Positions 20,196 to 31,472 of a DNA stretch of 64,000 bases are shown here, one piece after another (position 1 is the stretch's first letter; every line of letters starts with the position of its first letter). This DNA is from Primulina eburnea (taxonomy: Eukaryota; Streptophyta; Magnoliopsida; Lamiales; Gesneriaceae). The notes under the pieces are model-generated. The model saw nothing but the letters and a program-made list of their open reading frames with translations. It did no database searches and was not told where the DNA came from. The DNA lies in the NCBI RefSeq assembly GCF_022965805.1, contig NC_133101.1:45588342-45652341 (forward strand), read 5' to 3'. The translations under genes and the position numbers were made by a program.

Positions 20196-23100
20196 TCAAT
20201 GACTGTCATGGAGCCGAGTGACTCCAATTTGTGGCTCAATTGTGCCACCGATATAGTGCTTCAATCTTTGAGCGTTCACAGTGAACGTCCCTTCCTTGCC
20301 ATCATGCAACACCACTGCACCTGATGGGAACACCTTGGCTATAGTGAAAGGTCCTGACCACCTTGACTTTAGCTTGCCTGGAAAGAGTCGTAAGCGAGAA
20401 TTGTATAACAACACCGCTTCACCCACTTTGAATTCCCTTCTTATGATGCGTTTATCATGGGCTCGTTTGGTGCGTTCCTTGTAAGATAGTGCCAGATCAT
20501 AAGAGTTTCCTCGAAACTCATCCAATTGATTCAACTGCAGAAATCGTTTCTCACCTGTAAGAGCAAAATCAAAGTTTAGTGCTTTGGTCGCCCAATATGC
20601 TCTATGCTCTAATTCTAGTGGTAGATGACATGCTTTACCAAAAAGTAGCATATATGTTGTAGTGTCTATAGGTGTTTTAAAAGCAGTACGACAAGCCCAC
20701 AAAGCATCATCTAACCGAATGGACCAGTCCTTCCTATTCACATTGACCGTCTTCTCTAGAATCCTCTTAATCTCTCGATTGAACACTTCAACTTGTCCAC
20801 TAGTTTGGGGATGGTATGGAGTGGAAACCTTGTGGGTGACACCATATTTGCCAAACAGTTTATCAAAAATTTTGTTGCAAAAATGGGTGCCACCATCACT
20901 TATGATTGCACGTGGTGCACCAAATCGATTAAAAATATGTTTCTTCAAAAATTTTAACACCACTTGTGCATCATTAGTGGCACAAGCCTCCGCCTCCACC
21001 CATTTCGATACATACTCCACTCCCACCAAAATAAATTTCTTTGTAAAAGATGCAGGAAAAGGACACATAAAATCAATCCCCCACACATCAAATATCTCAC
21101 ACTCAACAATATTATTTAAGGGCATCTCATGACGGTTGGAAATATTACCTGTGCGTTGGCATCTATCACAATTGAGAACATACAAACGAGCATCCTTAAA
21201 AAGAGTTGGCCAATAGAAGCCACATTCAAGTACCTTAGATGCCGTCCGTATGAGTCCAAAGTGACCACCTACCTCACGGTCATGACAATGGTTCAGAATT
21301 TGCTTGGTTTCCTCCTCTGCCACACATCTTCGTATCATGGAATCCGCACATATCATAAACAGAAACGGTTCCTCCCAAAAATAATATTTCACGTCTGAAA
21401 AGAATTTCTTTCTTTGGTGAAACAATAGATTAGGTGGAGGTGTGCCAGTGACAATAAAATTTGCAAAATTGGCATACCAAGGGCACGCATTTACCACAAG
21501 CAATTGTTCATCAGGAAACCAGTCATCTATATCATCATCAACGCCCTTAATTCTAACATGCTCAAGCCTAGACAGATGATCAGCAACTACATTTTCCACA
21601 CTCTTTTTATCTCGAATCTCGAGATCAAATTCTTGCAATAATAAAATCCACCTAATTAACCTAGGTTTCGCATCTTTCTTAGCAAGCAAGTATTTGAGGG
21701 CAGAATGATCTGTATACACAGTTACTTTAGACAGAACAAGGTATGAATGAAATTTGTCGAAAGCAAATACTATAGCAAGCAATTCCTTTTCAGTAGTAGC
21801 GTAATTCAATTGAGCATCATTTAAAGTCTTACTTGCATAGTAGATGGTATGAAATACATTGTTCTTCCTTTGACCCAGCACCGCACCAACAGCTGTATCA
21901 CTAGCATCGCACATCACCTCAAACGGTAACTCCCAATCAGGGACAGTCAGAACAGGTGATGTCACCAAGCTTTCCTTGAGTATCTCGAATGCATGCAGAC
22001 AAGTAGAATCAAAATTAAATTCAGCATCTTTCATCAACAAAGAGGATAAAGGTTTAGCAATTTTGGAAAAATCTTTAATGAAACGCCTATAAAAACCAGC
22101 ATGCCCTAGGAAACTTCTAACTCCTTTTATTGATGAAGGTGGGGGTAAGTTTTTGATTACTTCCACCTTGGCTTTGTCAACCTCAATTCCATTCTCCGAT
22201 ACCTTGCGTCCTAACACAATCCCCTCTTGAACCATAAAATGACACTTCTCCCAATTCAACACCAAATTGCTCTCCTCGCATCTAACTAACACCAAGTTCA
22301 AATTCTCTAAACATTCATTAAATGAGGAGCCAAAAATAGAGAAGTCATCCATAAAGATTTCCAGGAAATTTTCAGTCATGTCATGAAAGATAGCGGTCAT
22401 GCATCTTTGAAATGTTGCAGGTGCATTGCATAAACCAAAGGGCATACGCCTAAACGCAAAAGTACCATAAGGGCAAGTGAAAGTAGTTTTCTCTTGGTCC
22501 TCAGGTGCAATTGTGATTTGATTGTATCCCGAATATCCATCTAAAAAGCAATAAAATTTATGACCTGCTAATCGTTCAATCATTTGATCGATAAATGGCA
22601 AGGGAAAGTGATCTTTACGGGTTGCATCATTCAATTTCCTATAATCTATGCACACACGCCAACCCGTAACAGTTCTAGTGGGAATCAACTCATTTTTTTC
22701 AATAGTAATAACAATAATCCCACCCTTTTTAGGCACACATTGCACAGAGCTTACCCACGCACTATCAGAGATAGGATAGATAATACCTGCATCCAGAAGT
22801 TTAATGGTTTCAGCTTTTACTACCTCTTGCATCTTTGGATTTAGTCTCCTTTGTGGTTGTGCTAGAGGTGAGTATTTATCTTCCATCAGAATTTTGTGCA
22901 TGCAGATCGAAGGACTTGTCCCTTTTATGTCCGACACCTTCCAAGCGAATGCTCCTTTATGCTCCTTAAGGACTCCCATGAGCTTACTCTCCATATCATC
23001 TGTCAAAGAAGAGGAAATAATAACAGGCAATTTATTATCTTCTCCTAAATATACGTACTTGAGATGTGGAGGTAGTGGTTTGAGCTCCAAAGTAGGTGGC

Positions 23101-24302
23101 TCCTCTAAGCTTGACTTTTGAGGCATTAAATCTTTTCTGTCTCCCAATTCCTCTAGTCTAAGCCTCACTTGCTTTCTCCAAGGTGGAATGGCATTCAAGT
23201 GAGCTACTATCTCCATCTTTTCCTCGTCTACCTCGTCCTCCAGCTTTTCAGTAGTGAGAGTGGCCTCCAATGGTTCTTTCAATCTATCCTGCATAAAATC
23301 ACAAACGAGAGAATCCAAGACATCAATACGAAAACAACTATCATTGTGCATTGTGTGCTTGAGAGTGTTAAAGACATCAAAAATAATTTCTTCTTCTCCA
23401 ACTCTCAGTCTCAATTTCCCCTCTTCAACATCAATCAGCGCTTTCCCTGTAGCTAGAAACGGTCTCCCTAGGATTAAAGGCATCTCTAAATCTTCCTCCA
23501 TGTCAAGTATCACAAAATCTGCAGGAAAAATGAACTTATCCACTTTCACCAAAACATCTTCGATAATCCCACGTGGATACTTGACAGATCTGTCAGCCAG
23601 CTGCAACGACATCCTAGTTGGCTTGAGTTCACCTAATCCCAGTCTCCTAAACACAGAAAAAGGCATCAGATTAATACTCGCACTAAGATCACATAAAGCT
23701 TTATGAAAATTAATGTCACCAATAATGCAAGGTATAGAGAAACTCCCTGGATCTTTTTGCTTAGGAGGCATCTTGTTTTGAACTAAAGCGGAGCAATTTT
23801 CAGTCAAATTCACAGTCATATGATCTTCTAGCTTCCGCTTATTTGCTAAGATATCTTTCAAGAATTTTGCATAACTTGGCATATTCAATAAAGCATCAGC
23901 AAAAGGAATGTTAATATGCAATTTTTTAAATATCTCAAGAAATTTACCAAATTGTGCATCTAATTTAGCTTTCTTCATTGCTGCAGGAAAAGGTGGGGTG
24001 ATAACAATTCTATTTTGTGCAATAGGTGTAGATGTAGAGTTAGAAGACTTACCTCCTCGATTTTCCACCTCATCCTCACCGTGCTTGGTATTTTCCTCAT
24101 TAGACTTGAGTGCTTTTCCACTACGCAATTCCACTGCCTTCACATGTTCTCTTGGGTTAACTTCCGTGTTGCTTGGCAAAGCTCCTTGCTCCCTATTAGC
24201 AATCAACTTAGCCAGTTGTCCAATTTGATTCTCTAACCCCTTTATGGATGCATCTTGGTTCTGAAATCTCGTCTCGGTTGCAGAAATAAATTTAGTCATC
24301 AT
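20196..24302 (-). CDS. pol: Athila-type pol polyprotein (D)
   Basis: An uninterrupted 1368-codon ORF. In order: a coiled/linker region with [18 protein letters not shown] (about 130-147); protease with [11 protein letters not shown] (D205; the usual glycine of the active site is serine); RT (about 505-690) with FMDD at 650-653; RNase H (about 795-912; [37 protein letters not shown]); integrase with HHCC finger (about 1006-1048) and DDE residues D1077, D1136 and E1172. It ends with the GPF and [10 protein letters not shown] blocks. There is no chromodomain, as in Athila. The ATG follows directly after the gag stop in the same frame, so this is probably the second half of one gag-pol gene. Confidence 0.93.
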   Translation of the reverse strand: MMTKFISATETRFQNQDASIKGLENQIGQLAKLIANREQGALPSNTEVNPREHVKAVELRSGKALKSNEENTKHGEDEVENRGGKSSNSTSTPIAQNRIVITPPFPAAMKKAKLDAQFGKFLEIFKKLHINIPFADALLNMPSYAKFLKDILANKRKLEDHMTVNLTENCSALVQNKMPPKQKDPGSFSIPCIIGDINFHKALCDLSASINLMPFSVFRRLGLGELKPTRMSLQLADRSVKYPRGIIEDVLVKVDKFIFPADFVILDMEEDLEMPLILGRPFLATGKALIDVEEGKLRLRVGEEEIIFDVFNTLKHTMHNDSCFRIDVLDSLVCDFMQDRLKEPLEATLTTEKLEDEVDEEKMEIVAHLNAIPPWRKQVRLRLEELGDRKDLMPQKSSLEEPPTLELKPLPPHLKYVYLGEDNKLPVIISSSLTDDMESKLMGVLKEHKGAFAWKVSDIKGTSPSICMHKILMEDKYSPLAQPQRRLNPKMQEVVKAETIKLLDAGIIYPISDSAWVSSVQCVPKKGGIIVITIEKNELIPTRTVTGWRVCIDYRKLNDATRKDHFPLPFIDQMIERLAGHKFYCFLDGYSGYNQITIAPEDQEKTTFTCPYGTFAFRRMPFGLCNAPATFQRCMTAIFHDMTENFLEIFMDDFSIFGSSFNECLENLNLVLVRCEESNLVLNWEKCHFMVQEGIVLGRKVSENGIEVDKAKVEVIKNLPPPSSIKGVRSFLGHAGFYRRFIKDFSKIAKPLSSLLMKDAEFNFDSTCLHAFEILKESLVTSPVLTVPDWELPFEVMCDASDTAVGAVLGQRKNNVFHTIYYASKTLNDAQLNYATTEKELLAIVFAFDKFHSYLVLSKVTVYTDHSALKYLLAKKDAKPRLIRWILLLQEFDLEIRDKKSVENVVADHLSRLEHVRIKGVDDDIDDWFPDEQLLVVNACPWYANFANFIVTGTPPPNLLFHQRKKFFSDVKYYFWEEPFLFMICADSMIRRCVAEEETKQILNHCHDREVGGHFGLIRTASKVLECGFYWPTLFKDARLYVLNCDRCQRTGNISNRHEMPLNNIVECEIFDVWGIDFMCPFPASFTKKFILVGVEYVSKWVEAEACATNDAQVVLKFLKKHIFNRFGAPRAIISDGGTHFCNKIFDKLFGKYGVTHKVSTPYHPQTSGQVEVFNREIKRILEKTVNVNRKDWSIRLDDALWACRTAFKTPIDTTTYMLLFGKACHLPLELEHRAYWATKALNFDFALTGEKRFLQLNQLDEFRGNSYDLALSYKERTKRAHDKRIIRREFKVGEAVLLYNSRLRLFPGKLKSRWSGPFTIAKVFPSGAVVLHDGKEGTFTVNAQRLKHYIGGTIEPQIGVTRLHDSH

Positions 24303-25478
24303 TTACTCTAAATTGGATTTCTCCTCCCGAGGCGGTTCAGGCTTGAATCCTTGGTGCATCCCATATGGTGGACCTCTTTGTTGGCGATTTTGGTTGTTTT
24401 GACCTCCCCATGAAAAGTTTGGGTGATTCCTCCATCCCGGATTATATGTGTTCGAGTAAGGGTCATTTCTAGGACGGTTCTGGAATCCCACTTGTTTTAC
24501 CGGTGCTCCCTCAGGCACATAGAATGGATTGCCATCTTGGCAATCCTGCACATCATGCTCACCCCCACACTTATCACAGAAAATTTCTTGCAGACGCATA
24601 GCCGACCCACTCATGCTCATCCCATCAATCTTTCTATTCAAAGCCTCTAACTGTGCTGAGACCGCTGACAAATCATTAACTTGATTAACTCCAGCACCTC
24701 GTCTCTGCCTATCAGACTGAGGATGATAGCTACTAGCAGCCATCTCATCCAATAACTCATAGCCTTCCTCCGCCGTCTTTCTCAATAGGTTACCACAGGC
24801 AGCAGCATCTATCATAGTACGGTTAGGAGTAAGCAGACCGTAGTAGAAAGTTTGAACAACTAACCCAAGAGGCAGCTCATGGTGTGGACATCTCCTCAAC
24901 AAGTCCTTGTAGCGCTGCCATGCCTCGTAAAGTGACTCTTGCTCATATTGGGCAAAAGTAGTAATGTCGGCTCTAAACTTCATAGTCTTCGACGGAGGAA
25001 AGTACTTGATTAGGAATGCCTTTGCCATATCCTCCCATGTAGTAATAGACCCTACAGGCAAACAGTTTAACCACGACTTAGCTTTATCTCTCAGTGAAAA
25101 TGGAAATAAACGCAAACGAACAGCATCATCAGACACGCCATTAAACTTAAAAGTATCACAAATTTCAAGAAAGTCAGCTATATGAGAGTTAGGGTCGTCA
25201 AGTGCACTTCCCCCAAATTGGACAGTGTTCTGAATCATCTGAATGATAGCTGGCTTGTTCTCAAACTGATTGACTCGGATGACTGGTCTAACGATGCTTG
25301 GACGTGCTCCATCAAGAGACGGCTGTGCATAATCCAACATCGGTATACGCCTTGGCTCCTCTCTTTGTTGATCGCCTTCCATTCTTTCCTTCGCTCTTTG
25401 CTGCTGTAGTCGACGTCTAGCTGTGTGTTCGATCTCGGGGTCAAAAGGCTCAAGCTTACACTCGAGTGATCTTCGCAT
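24303..25478 (-). CDS. gag: Athila-type gag (D)
   Basis: The capsid/nucleocapsid precursor. The start is taken at the ATG for MRRSLE (25478), as is usual for this family; the frame is open to 25517. It contains the retrotransposon gag core (AKSWLNCLPVGSITTWEDM, FLIKYFPPSK, QYEQESLYEAWQRYKDLLRRCPHH) and a zinc knuckle CX2CX3HX4C (CDKCGGEHDVQDC). It ends in a TAA at 24303-24305 immediately followed by ATGATG of pol in the same frame. This is either a single nonsense mutation or an inherited readthrough/restart point. Confidence 0.92.
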   Translation of the reverse strand: MRRSLECKLEPFDPEIEHTARRRLQQQRAKERMEGDQQREEPRRIPMLDYAQPSLDGARPSIVRPVIRVNQFENKPAIIQMIQNTVQFGGSALDDPNSHIADFLEICDTFKFNGVSDDAVRLRLFPFSLRDKAKSWLNCLPVGSITTWEDMAKAFLIKYFPPSKTMKFRADITTFAQYEQESLYEAWQRYKDLLRRCPHHELPLGLVVQTFYYGLLTPNRTMIDAAACGNLLRKTAEEGYELLDEMAASSYHPQSDRQRRGAGVNQVNDLSAVSAQLEALNRKIDGMSMSGSAMRLQEIFCDKCGGEHDVQDCQDGNPFYVPEGAPVKQVGFQNRPRNDPYSNTYNPGWRNHPNFSWGGQNNQNRQQRGPPYGMHQGFKPEPPREEKSNLE

Positions 25479-25577
25479 GCACCACAAGAAAAATCTGCAA
25501 CACAATGAGAGTATCAAATAACAATAAAATAAATAATACTAAAGAATTTACATGAAAAATAAAAATTGTGAATCAAC

Positions 25578-25600
25578 AGTCCCCGGCAACGGCGCCAAAA
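25578..25600 (-). promoter_or_regulatory. Primer-binding site of D
   Basis: On the minus strand the sequence next to the 5' LTR reads TTTTTGGCGCCGTTGCCGGG, then GACT. The TGGCGCC core is the type found in Athila/Tat elements, matching the 3' end of tRNA-Asp. Confidence 0.8.
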
Positions 25601-25603
25601 ACT

Positions 25604-26513
25604 TGATTGAGCAAAACTTGCACAGTGAATAGTCCCAAAATTTATTTTATAAATGAAAGCTCGATTTAAATATCGCAAGTGCACGATAGTCAAGTTATAA
25701 TAAACGTAAGTGAATACGAGTATCGATCCACAAGGACTACGTTACAATATTTTTATTTTCAAGTAAAACTCTTTAGCAACGATAGAATGATTTGATGATT
25801 AAACTACTGTATATCAAATAACTAAATTAATTAAAATGCAAAGAAAACGTTTCAAAGAAAGCAATGATTAATTTGTATTAAATCAAATGAGTAACGAATC
25901 TGTTGGGAATTTTCAGTTCACCTACCACTCGTGTTTAAATAATTACACTCGACTTTTAATCGTGCATTCGACGGAATTCCCTAGACTAATTAATATACTC
26001 TGTCGAGCTATATTAATACTAATCATAAACATGCAGTAATCAAGTATCCTCAATTATTTAACAGTTCAAGATTGCATTACGTTCTATGGAGTCCACTAGC
26101 TTTCATCCGGGTGAATTATCGCTATCGACACGTATCCAATTCCGTATATCTACTAAAATTGTAAATCCGTGGTATATACTATTCGATCCTATTGTTAGTT
26201 ATTCTATCGAAATCATTAACAACATGAAATAATCAAAGGAAGTTAGCTAGGCTTCGATTGAAACAAGAAAGAACAATAGCATAAACAAATCACTAATAAA
26301 ACCGTCGATAAATAATGTTAAACAACGAGTACGGGGTAGGATCCCCTCAAATCCCAACAAATCTAGAGTTTAGCTACTAAAATTCATAATAAAAACCAAC
26401 AACAATCTAAGAATTAAAAACTGAATAATGAAAATACTAAAGATGACGACGGATGACGGCCACGACGCGTGGAAATCTCGAGGTCTTCGAAATCTCCTTT
26501 GCTTCTAGCCTTT
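25604..26513 (-). repeat. 5' LTR of D, left part (continues 28817-29288)
   Basis: Nearly identical to 15706 onward. It is split by solo LTR I after CCTTT (26509-26513), repeated at 28817-28821. The rest of the LTR, 28817-29288, ends GAGTCCTATCA. In that right part two hairpin words have lost arms compared with the other LTR. Confidence 0.92.
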
Positions 26514-26639
26514 TGTAATGCCCGAGAATTTGATTATTGTAATCGGAGATGATTTATTGATTATGAATTGATATGATTATGATCGGGCCATTCCGAGATC
26601 AGATTAAACAAAGCATATGATTTACGCATATTTTGTACA

Positions 26640-26840
26640 GAACTGTTGGCGCCCGAGCGGCAGAAAGTTACCGCCCGAGCGCCAATGCACCACAAGAAGG
26701 GATTTGGACAGAATGTCTCGCGCCCGAGTGATAGTTATTGACCGCCCGAGCGCGAGAGGATGAGAAGATGAGAATCCGGACAGAATATGCCGCGCCCGAG
26801 TGGTAAAGATTAACCGCCCGAGCGCGAGTCATGCAAAACG
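26640..26840. repeat. Paired GC-word minisatellite in I
   Basis: Three units of about 80-95 bp, each with two copies of CGCCCGAG flanked by GC-rich bases and 15-20 bases apart (near 26650-26683, 26729-26755, 26792-26828). It sits just before the (TA)n tract. Confidence 0.8.
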
Positions 26841-26865
26841 TAAGGACGCCACTTGGTTTGTACGA

Positions 26866-26867
<2 letters not shown>

Positions 26868-26936
<69 letters not shown>
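26868..26936. repeat. (TA)n microsatellite in I
   Basis: About 34 TA units ending in CACACA. The H fragment has the same feature in the same relative place. The IYIYIY reading frames here are artefacts. Confidence 0.97.
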
Positions 26937-26942
<6 letters not shown>

Positions 26943-27889
26943 AACGTTTAATTCTCCTCAGAATTTAAAGAAAGGGTCGAGGAGGTTTACCAAAATCCTT
27001 ACGCCTTTTGCGAGAAATCCACCCGTCTGATTTTGAATATGAGTACAGTACCGAGTTCCTATCAACGTAGGCTACAACTGGACGTAAGTTTTGCTACGTT
27101 TTGATATGCTTTGAAATTATGCTGGTGTCAGAATTGAATAGGATTCATATATGATGTTCTTGTCATGTTAGACATCATAGAATCGAAGTCAGATTGAGAA
27201 ACAGACTGATTATGTAATTGTTATGATTTTTGGAATCGATTTGTCTGAGAATTCATATCAGATATGTATTGTTATTGAGATTATGACTGGTATCGACATT
27301 GGTTATGAGTTCTGGTATTATATCTGTGATGTTTGGACTGACGGGGTTATCGAGACTGTATTGCTACACCGTCGAAACATCAGTTAATTGATATTGATCA
27401 GATTCTGTAGTGATTTCGATTATATCGTGATATTGTCGATATGGATTAGATTGTATCTTGACTTGATATCGATCAGCGTATAATTCGATTTGAGTATTGA
27501 TCAGAACAGATATTGAATTGAGTTGTATATTGATATTATATATGTTCGGTATTGTTATTACCAGATTGAGAATGGACCGAGATAGAGTCGGGAATTCTTC
27601 TTCTTCTTCTTCCGAACGAGAAATAAAGGTATAAATTAATGTTGAGTTGGTATTGCACAACTCGAGTGAGGTTTGGCTTGAGTTTCCCTAAATCACATAT
27701 TTACTTTATTGCATTGACATTTGCAATGAATTGAGTGATATACTTGTTTTCTTGAAATATAGATGACAGGTGTTAGACGAGTAGTCTTATGACAGAAGTA
27801 CCTGATAGTGGTGGGATCACCACGGGCACATTGCACGATGTCATGAGATATTGTATTGGCGGAAGTGCCATAGTCTGTCAATGGATAAT

Positions 27890-28135
27890 TGGCTATCGAT
27901 GTGGATAGAATTATAGCTCCTTCTATTACTGGTGATCAGTACTGTATCGATGTGGATAGAATTATAACTTCTTCTATTACTGTTGATCGATGTGGATAGA
28001 ATCGGAGTTTCTTCTATTACTGGTGATCGATACTATACTGATGTGGATAGAAACAGAGCTTCTTCTATTACTGGTGATCGATACTATATCGACGTGGATA
28101 GAACTGGAGTCTTTTATATTACTGTTGGTCGATAT
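27890..28135. repeat. Tandem GATGTGGATAGAA repeats in I
   Basis: Five units of about 44-60 bp built on GATGTGGATAGAA, then CTTCTATTACTG and GATCGATACTAT. The resulting short ORFs (27983-28190) are repeat artefacts. Confidence 0.85.
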
Positions 28136-29288
28136 GGAATGCCAATGTCTGGAAACCGGGATCCCTAGGCTAGGACTGAGTCTAGTCTAAAACATGGAGT
28201 CACGAGTCTGAGTGACAATTATATTGATTTATATTTAATGATGTTGATTATGTTCCTGAATATGGTTCATATTCCTTGTTGTTCCTGATATTGGTACAGG
28301 TTTAGAATAGGATTTATTCTTGATATGGAATTATGTTCCGGATCAGGGTACATGTTTAGAATATGACTTATTCTTATTATTGATTCATATCATGATTTTG
28401 ATATAGGATATGATTTGCTGTCTCATGCTTTTATATTGTTTATATGATGGCATGTATACATGATTTATACTGGGATATTTATATCTCACCGGAGTTATCC
28501 GGCTGTTGTCTTGTTTGTATGTGTGCATGACAACAGGTGGGACAGGATAAGGGTCAGGAAGAGAACGAGGCTGGACTAGATAGCGTGGAGATCCGGGCTT
28601 CAGAAGCAACTTAGGATTCAGTACTGATATGTAATTAAACCTAGTTGAATTATTGTAGATCATACAATAGTTGTATGTGATATTTAATATGTAATTTGAA
28701 TTTAATTACATTACGTTCCCACTGTGTAATTTAAAAGAAAAATTTAGACCCTATTTTATAATTGATTAATTGTCCCAATAATGATTAAGGACTTGATTAG
28801 CGTCCGGGTCCCCACACCTTTTCTCCAAGAAAATATGATGAAAAAAATGATAAAGTCTGAAAAACGGCGCCCCTCTCGTGTATTAGGTCTATGGTGTAGG
28901 ATAGAGTCCATAAAAAATGAAACAAATCTTTTCAAATCTCGCGGCTCGCTAGGGCGGTCAAAAGTGTCTGCCCTAGCGAGAGGTTTTTGCAGAAAATTCC
29001 TCGGCCATGTCCCTGGGTTCGGTGGGGCGGTCAAAAGACGGTTGCGCAACAACTCCTCGGCCAGACCAACATGCTCGCTGGGGCGGTCAAAATAGAGTCC
29101 TTCTCGATGCTTTGGCAAATATTCTCCCACTTTTTGGTTCAATTCCTACAAAATAACCACCAACTACACGAGATCAGTCATATGCTACTAATGCTAGAAA
29201 AATGCTAAATTAAACTAAAACAAACTAATATGATGCATGAATGCGACTCAAAACCAACACTAAAAACACGTAAAAACGAGTCCTATCA

Positions 29289-29964
29289 ACGACGCATTAC
29301 AATAAATGAAGCAAACAATTACCAAAGAATAATGAAGTGGCAATCAACGGATACAAATATTCAAATATATCTCAAGTTACCGTTGGAAGGGAAGCTTATA
29401 AATATGACAGAAGAACGGCTGAATAAAAAGAAGAGATTACTCTATTCAAAGCTTGCTGTTACTCTGCTAAAATCTCAGCTCACTCTTACTTAATTTATTC
29501 GTAGCAGTCAAGGCTACAATTTGAGCTCACTAGCACTTTGTAATAATCGTTAAATTCGATAGCGCTAAGATCAGTTACGCACTGACAACATTTTGTAATA
29601 CTAAGAGTTTCAGCTTTTGGCAATGATAAGTCCAAACTGAAGTGGGTCAGTACAAATCTTGTATACGATCAAAGTCTTTTAGTGGAAATGCTATCATTGA
29701 GATAGAAGGGGTGACGTAGGAGTAATTGAAATCTCCGAACATCCAGAAACAATCCTTGTGTATTTTATTTCAGTTTTGTATTCTATCTTTCAGTCAGTTA
29801 CTTTCCACAACTACTTTAGTTTAACTGATTGTCATTGACCAACAAGATTCCGAGAATCAGTTTGTCACCAAACTGAACTCAAAATTCTAAAAGATCAGTT
29901 TTAATTGTGAGTGTTTATTCAACCCCCCTTCTAAACACTTTTGATACGTTAATCGATCCTATCA
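29289..29964 (+). repeat. 5' LTR of C, second part
   Basis: It resumes with the duplicated ACGAC and runs to CGATCCTATCA at 29964. A TATA box TATAAATAT lies near 29396-29404 after the conserved TTACCGTTGGAAGG block, giving the likely start of C genomic RNA about 30 bases later. The ORF at 29230-29493 is a chance frame. Confidence 0.93.
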
Positions 29965-29966
29965 AG

Positions 29967-29978
29967 TGGTATCAGAGC
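29967..29978 (+). promoter_or_regulatory. Primer-binding site of C
   Basis: TGGTATCAGAGC, two bases after the LTR, matches the 3' end of initiator tRNA-Met. Confidence 0.92.
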
Positions 29979-30024
29979 GGTTGAATCTTGTTCTTGAATA
30001 CTTTTGATCTATAAACTTGCTAGC

Positions 30025-30331
30025 ATGACTTCATTCAACAAAATTCCTATGTTCTCCAGAGAAGAATTTGATGATTGGAAAATCAGAATGCAAGCTCATT
30101 TAGCTGCACAAGATGATGACATGTGGTATGTCATAACTGATGGACCCATGAAGATTCTAAAAACAAATACAGCAGTTGCCATAACAGAAGGGGCACCACC
30201 AAGAATAGAAAAGCCCAGAGATGAATGAACAACTGAAGATAAAGAAAAGCAAATCTTGATAATGTGGCTAAAGACATTCTGCACAAAACGCTGGACAAAG
30301 TAACCTTCAGCAAAATAAAGATGTGTAAGTC
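30025..30331 (+). pseudogene. gag: Copia gag, 5' part (C)
   Basis: Gag starts at the ATG for MTSFNK (30025); an in-frame upstream ATG at 30004 is less likely because B has the same pair and the conserved protein begins at MTSF. The N-terminal gag block (FDDWKIRMQAHLAAQDDDMW) is intact. A TGG-to-TGA change stops it at 30226, and a frameshift follows. B is inserted at 30332. The reading continues at 42194, where removing B and one target copy restores the MCKSAKEIW junction. Confidence 0.9.
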
Positions 30332-31301
30332 TGATAGGATCGGTTGTCGTAACAAGAGTGTTTAGAAAGGGGGGTTGAATAAACACTTACACTTAAAATT
30401 GTTCTTTATTAATATTTGAGTTCAGTTTAGTGACAAACTGAATCTCGGAATCTTGTTGGTCAATAAAAATCAGTTAAACTAGAGTAGTTGCGGAAAGTAA
30501 CTGACTGAAAGATAGAATCCGAAATTGAAAGAAATATGCGAGAGTTGTTTCTGGATGTTCGGATAATTTAATTACTCCTACGTCACCCCTTCTATCACAA
30601 GGATAGGATATTCACTAAAAGACTTTGATCAAGTACAACACTTGTACAGATCCACTTCAGTTTGGACTTACAACTGCCAAAACTGAAACTCTTAGTTCTA
30701 CACAATATTCTCAGTACGTAACTGATATTAGCACAATTGAATCTAACAGCTTTTAGAGAGTGCTAATAAGCTCAGATTGTAGCCTTGATTTCTACGAGTA
30801 ATTCAAATGAAAGTGAGCTAAGATTTTGACAGAGTAACAACAAGCTTAAGATTGAGTGATTGTCTCTGTTTTCTTCTGCTGTTCTTCAGTCATATTTATA
30901 CTTCTCTTTCAACGGTAACTTTGATATGCATTTGAATTCTAGTATCCGTTGAATGCCACTTCATCATTTGTTGGGCAATGTTCTCTTCATTGATTGTCAT
31001 TCGGCGTCTTAATTGCAGTAGCCGAAGTACGTTGTTCTATGCCGTAATGATTGAGGTGCGGCTTTCCATATTCATTTGCTGTTTACTATGTCCTTTTTTC
31101 GGTTGAATGTTCTTTCTCGAGAAGCATTCAGTTGAGATATGTTTTGACTGAAACTTATGCAGCTGAGTATATTAACTGATCGGTTTCCAACGGATCAGTT
31201 TTCTTCATTTGTTCAGCTAGTTTCAGTTGTTAAATATTCAGTTGTTTCATAATTTAGTTAGTTTCTTCAGTTTGTCAAACTCCGAAATTTGGTTTCCAAC
31301 A
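30332..31301 (-). repeat. 3' LTR of B
   Basis: Plus strand TGATAGGATC to GGTTTCCAACA. The TATA box (minus strand TATAAATATG) is at about 30891-30900. Nearly identical to 41218-42188. Confidence 0.95.
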
Positions 31302-31315
31302 ATTTCCCCCTTTTT
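31302..31315 (-). promoter_or_regulatory. Polypurine tract of B
   Basis: Minus strand AAAAAGGGGGAAAT, directly next to the 3' LTR. Confidence 0.88.
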
Positions 31316-31472
31316 GGTGTTTGATAAAACTAAGCATATATTAACTGAAGGATTGAACTCTTATAGACTGCTTCTTAACAAAAACTGTCTCAAAATAAAC
31401 TGTTAAACTGCTAACTGCTCCTCAATGCTTTTTCTGCTGCTAACTGCTCTTCAATGATTTTTCTGAGTCATA

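Larger units (their letters stand above)
26514..28816 (+). mobile_element. Element I: solo LTR of a gypsy-type element
   Basis: 2303 bp from TGTAATGCCCGAG to GTCCCCACA, flanked by the target duplication CCTTT (26509-26513, 28817-28821), with no internal direct LTR pair and no coding region, so it looks like a solo LTR left by LTR-LTR recombination. It is homologous in inverse orientation to fragment H. The sense direction is inferred from LTR starts of related elements (TGTA, then GCCC). Confidence 0.85.
15706..29288 (-). mobile_element. Element D: Athila-like Ty3/gypsy retrotransposon
   Basis: A 13,583-bp span with target duplication ACGAC (15701-15705, 29289-29293). It has two LTRs of about 1.39 kb, the right one split by solo LTR I. 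The minus-strand order is 5' LTR, a PBS of the tRNA-Asp type, gag, pol, a hairpin array, a third ORF, PPT, 3' LTR. Gag and pol are open except for one stop at their junction, and the LTRs differ little outside the hairpins, so D is a recent insertion. Confidence 0.93.

Noticed and set aside
22584..24236. ORFs of 70-150 codons on the plus strand across D pol and gag
   Set aside because: They are shadows of the long minus-strand gag-pol frame, with no upstream promoter pattern like that of the Copia antisense ORFs.
26668..27030. ORFs rich in IYIYIY on both strands (also 53989-54506)
   Set aside because: They are translations of (TA)n microsatellites, not proteins.
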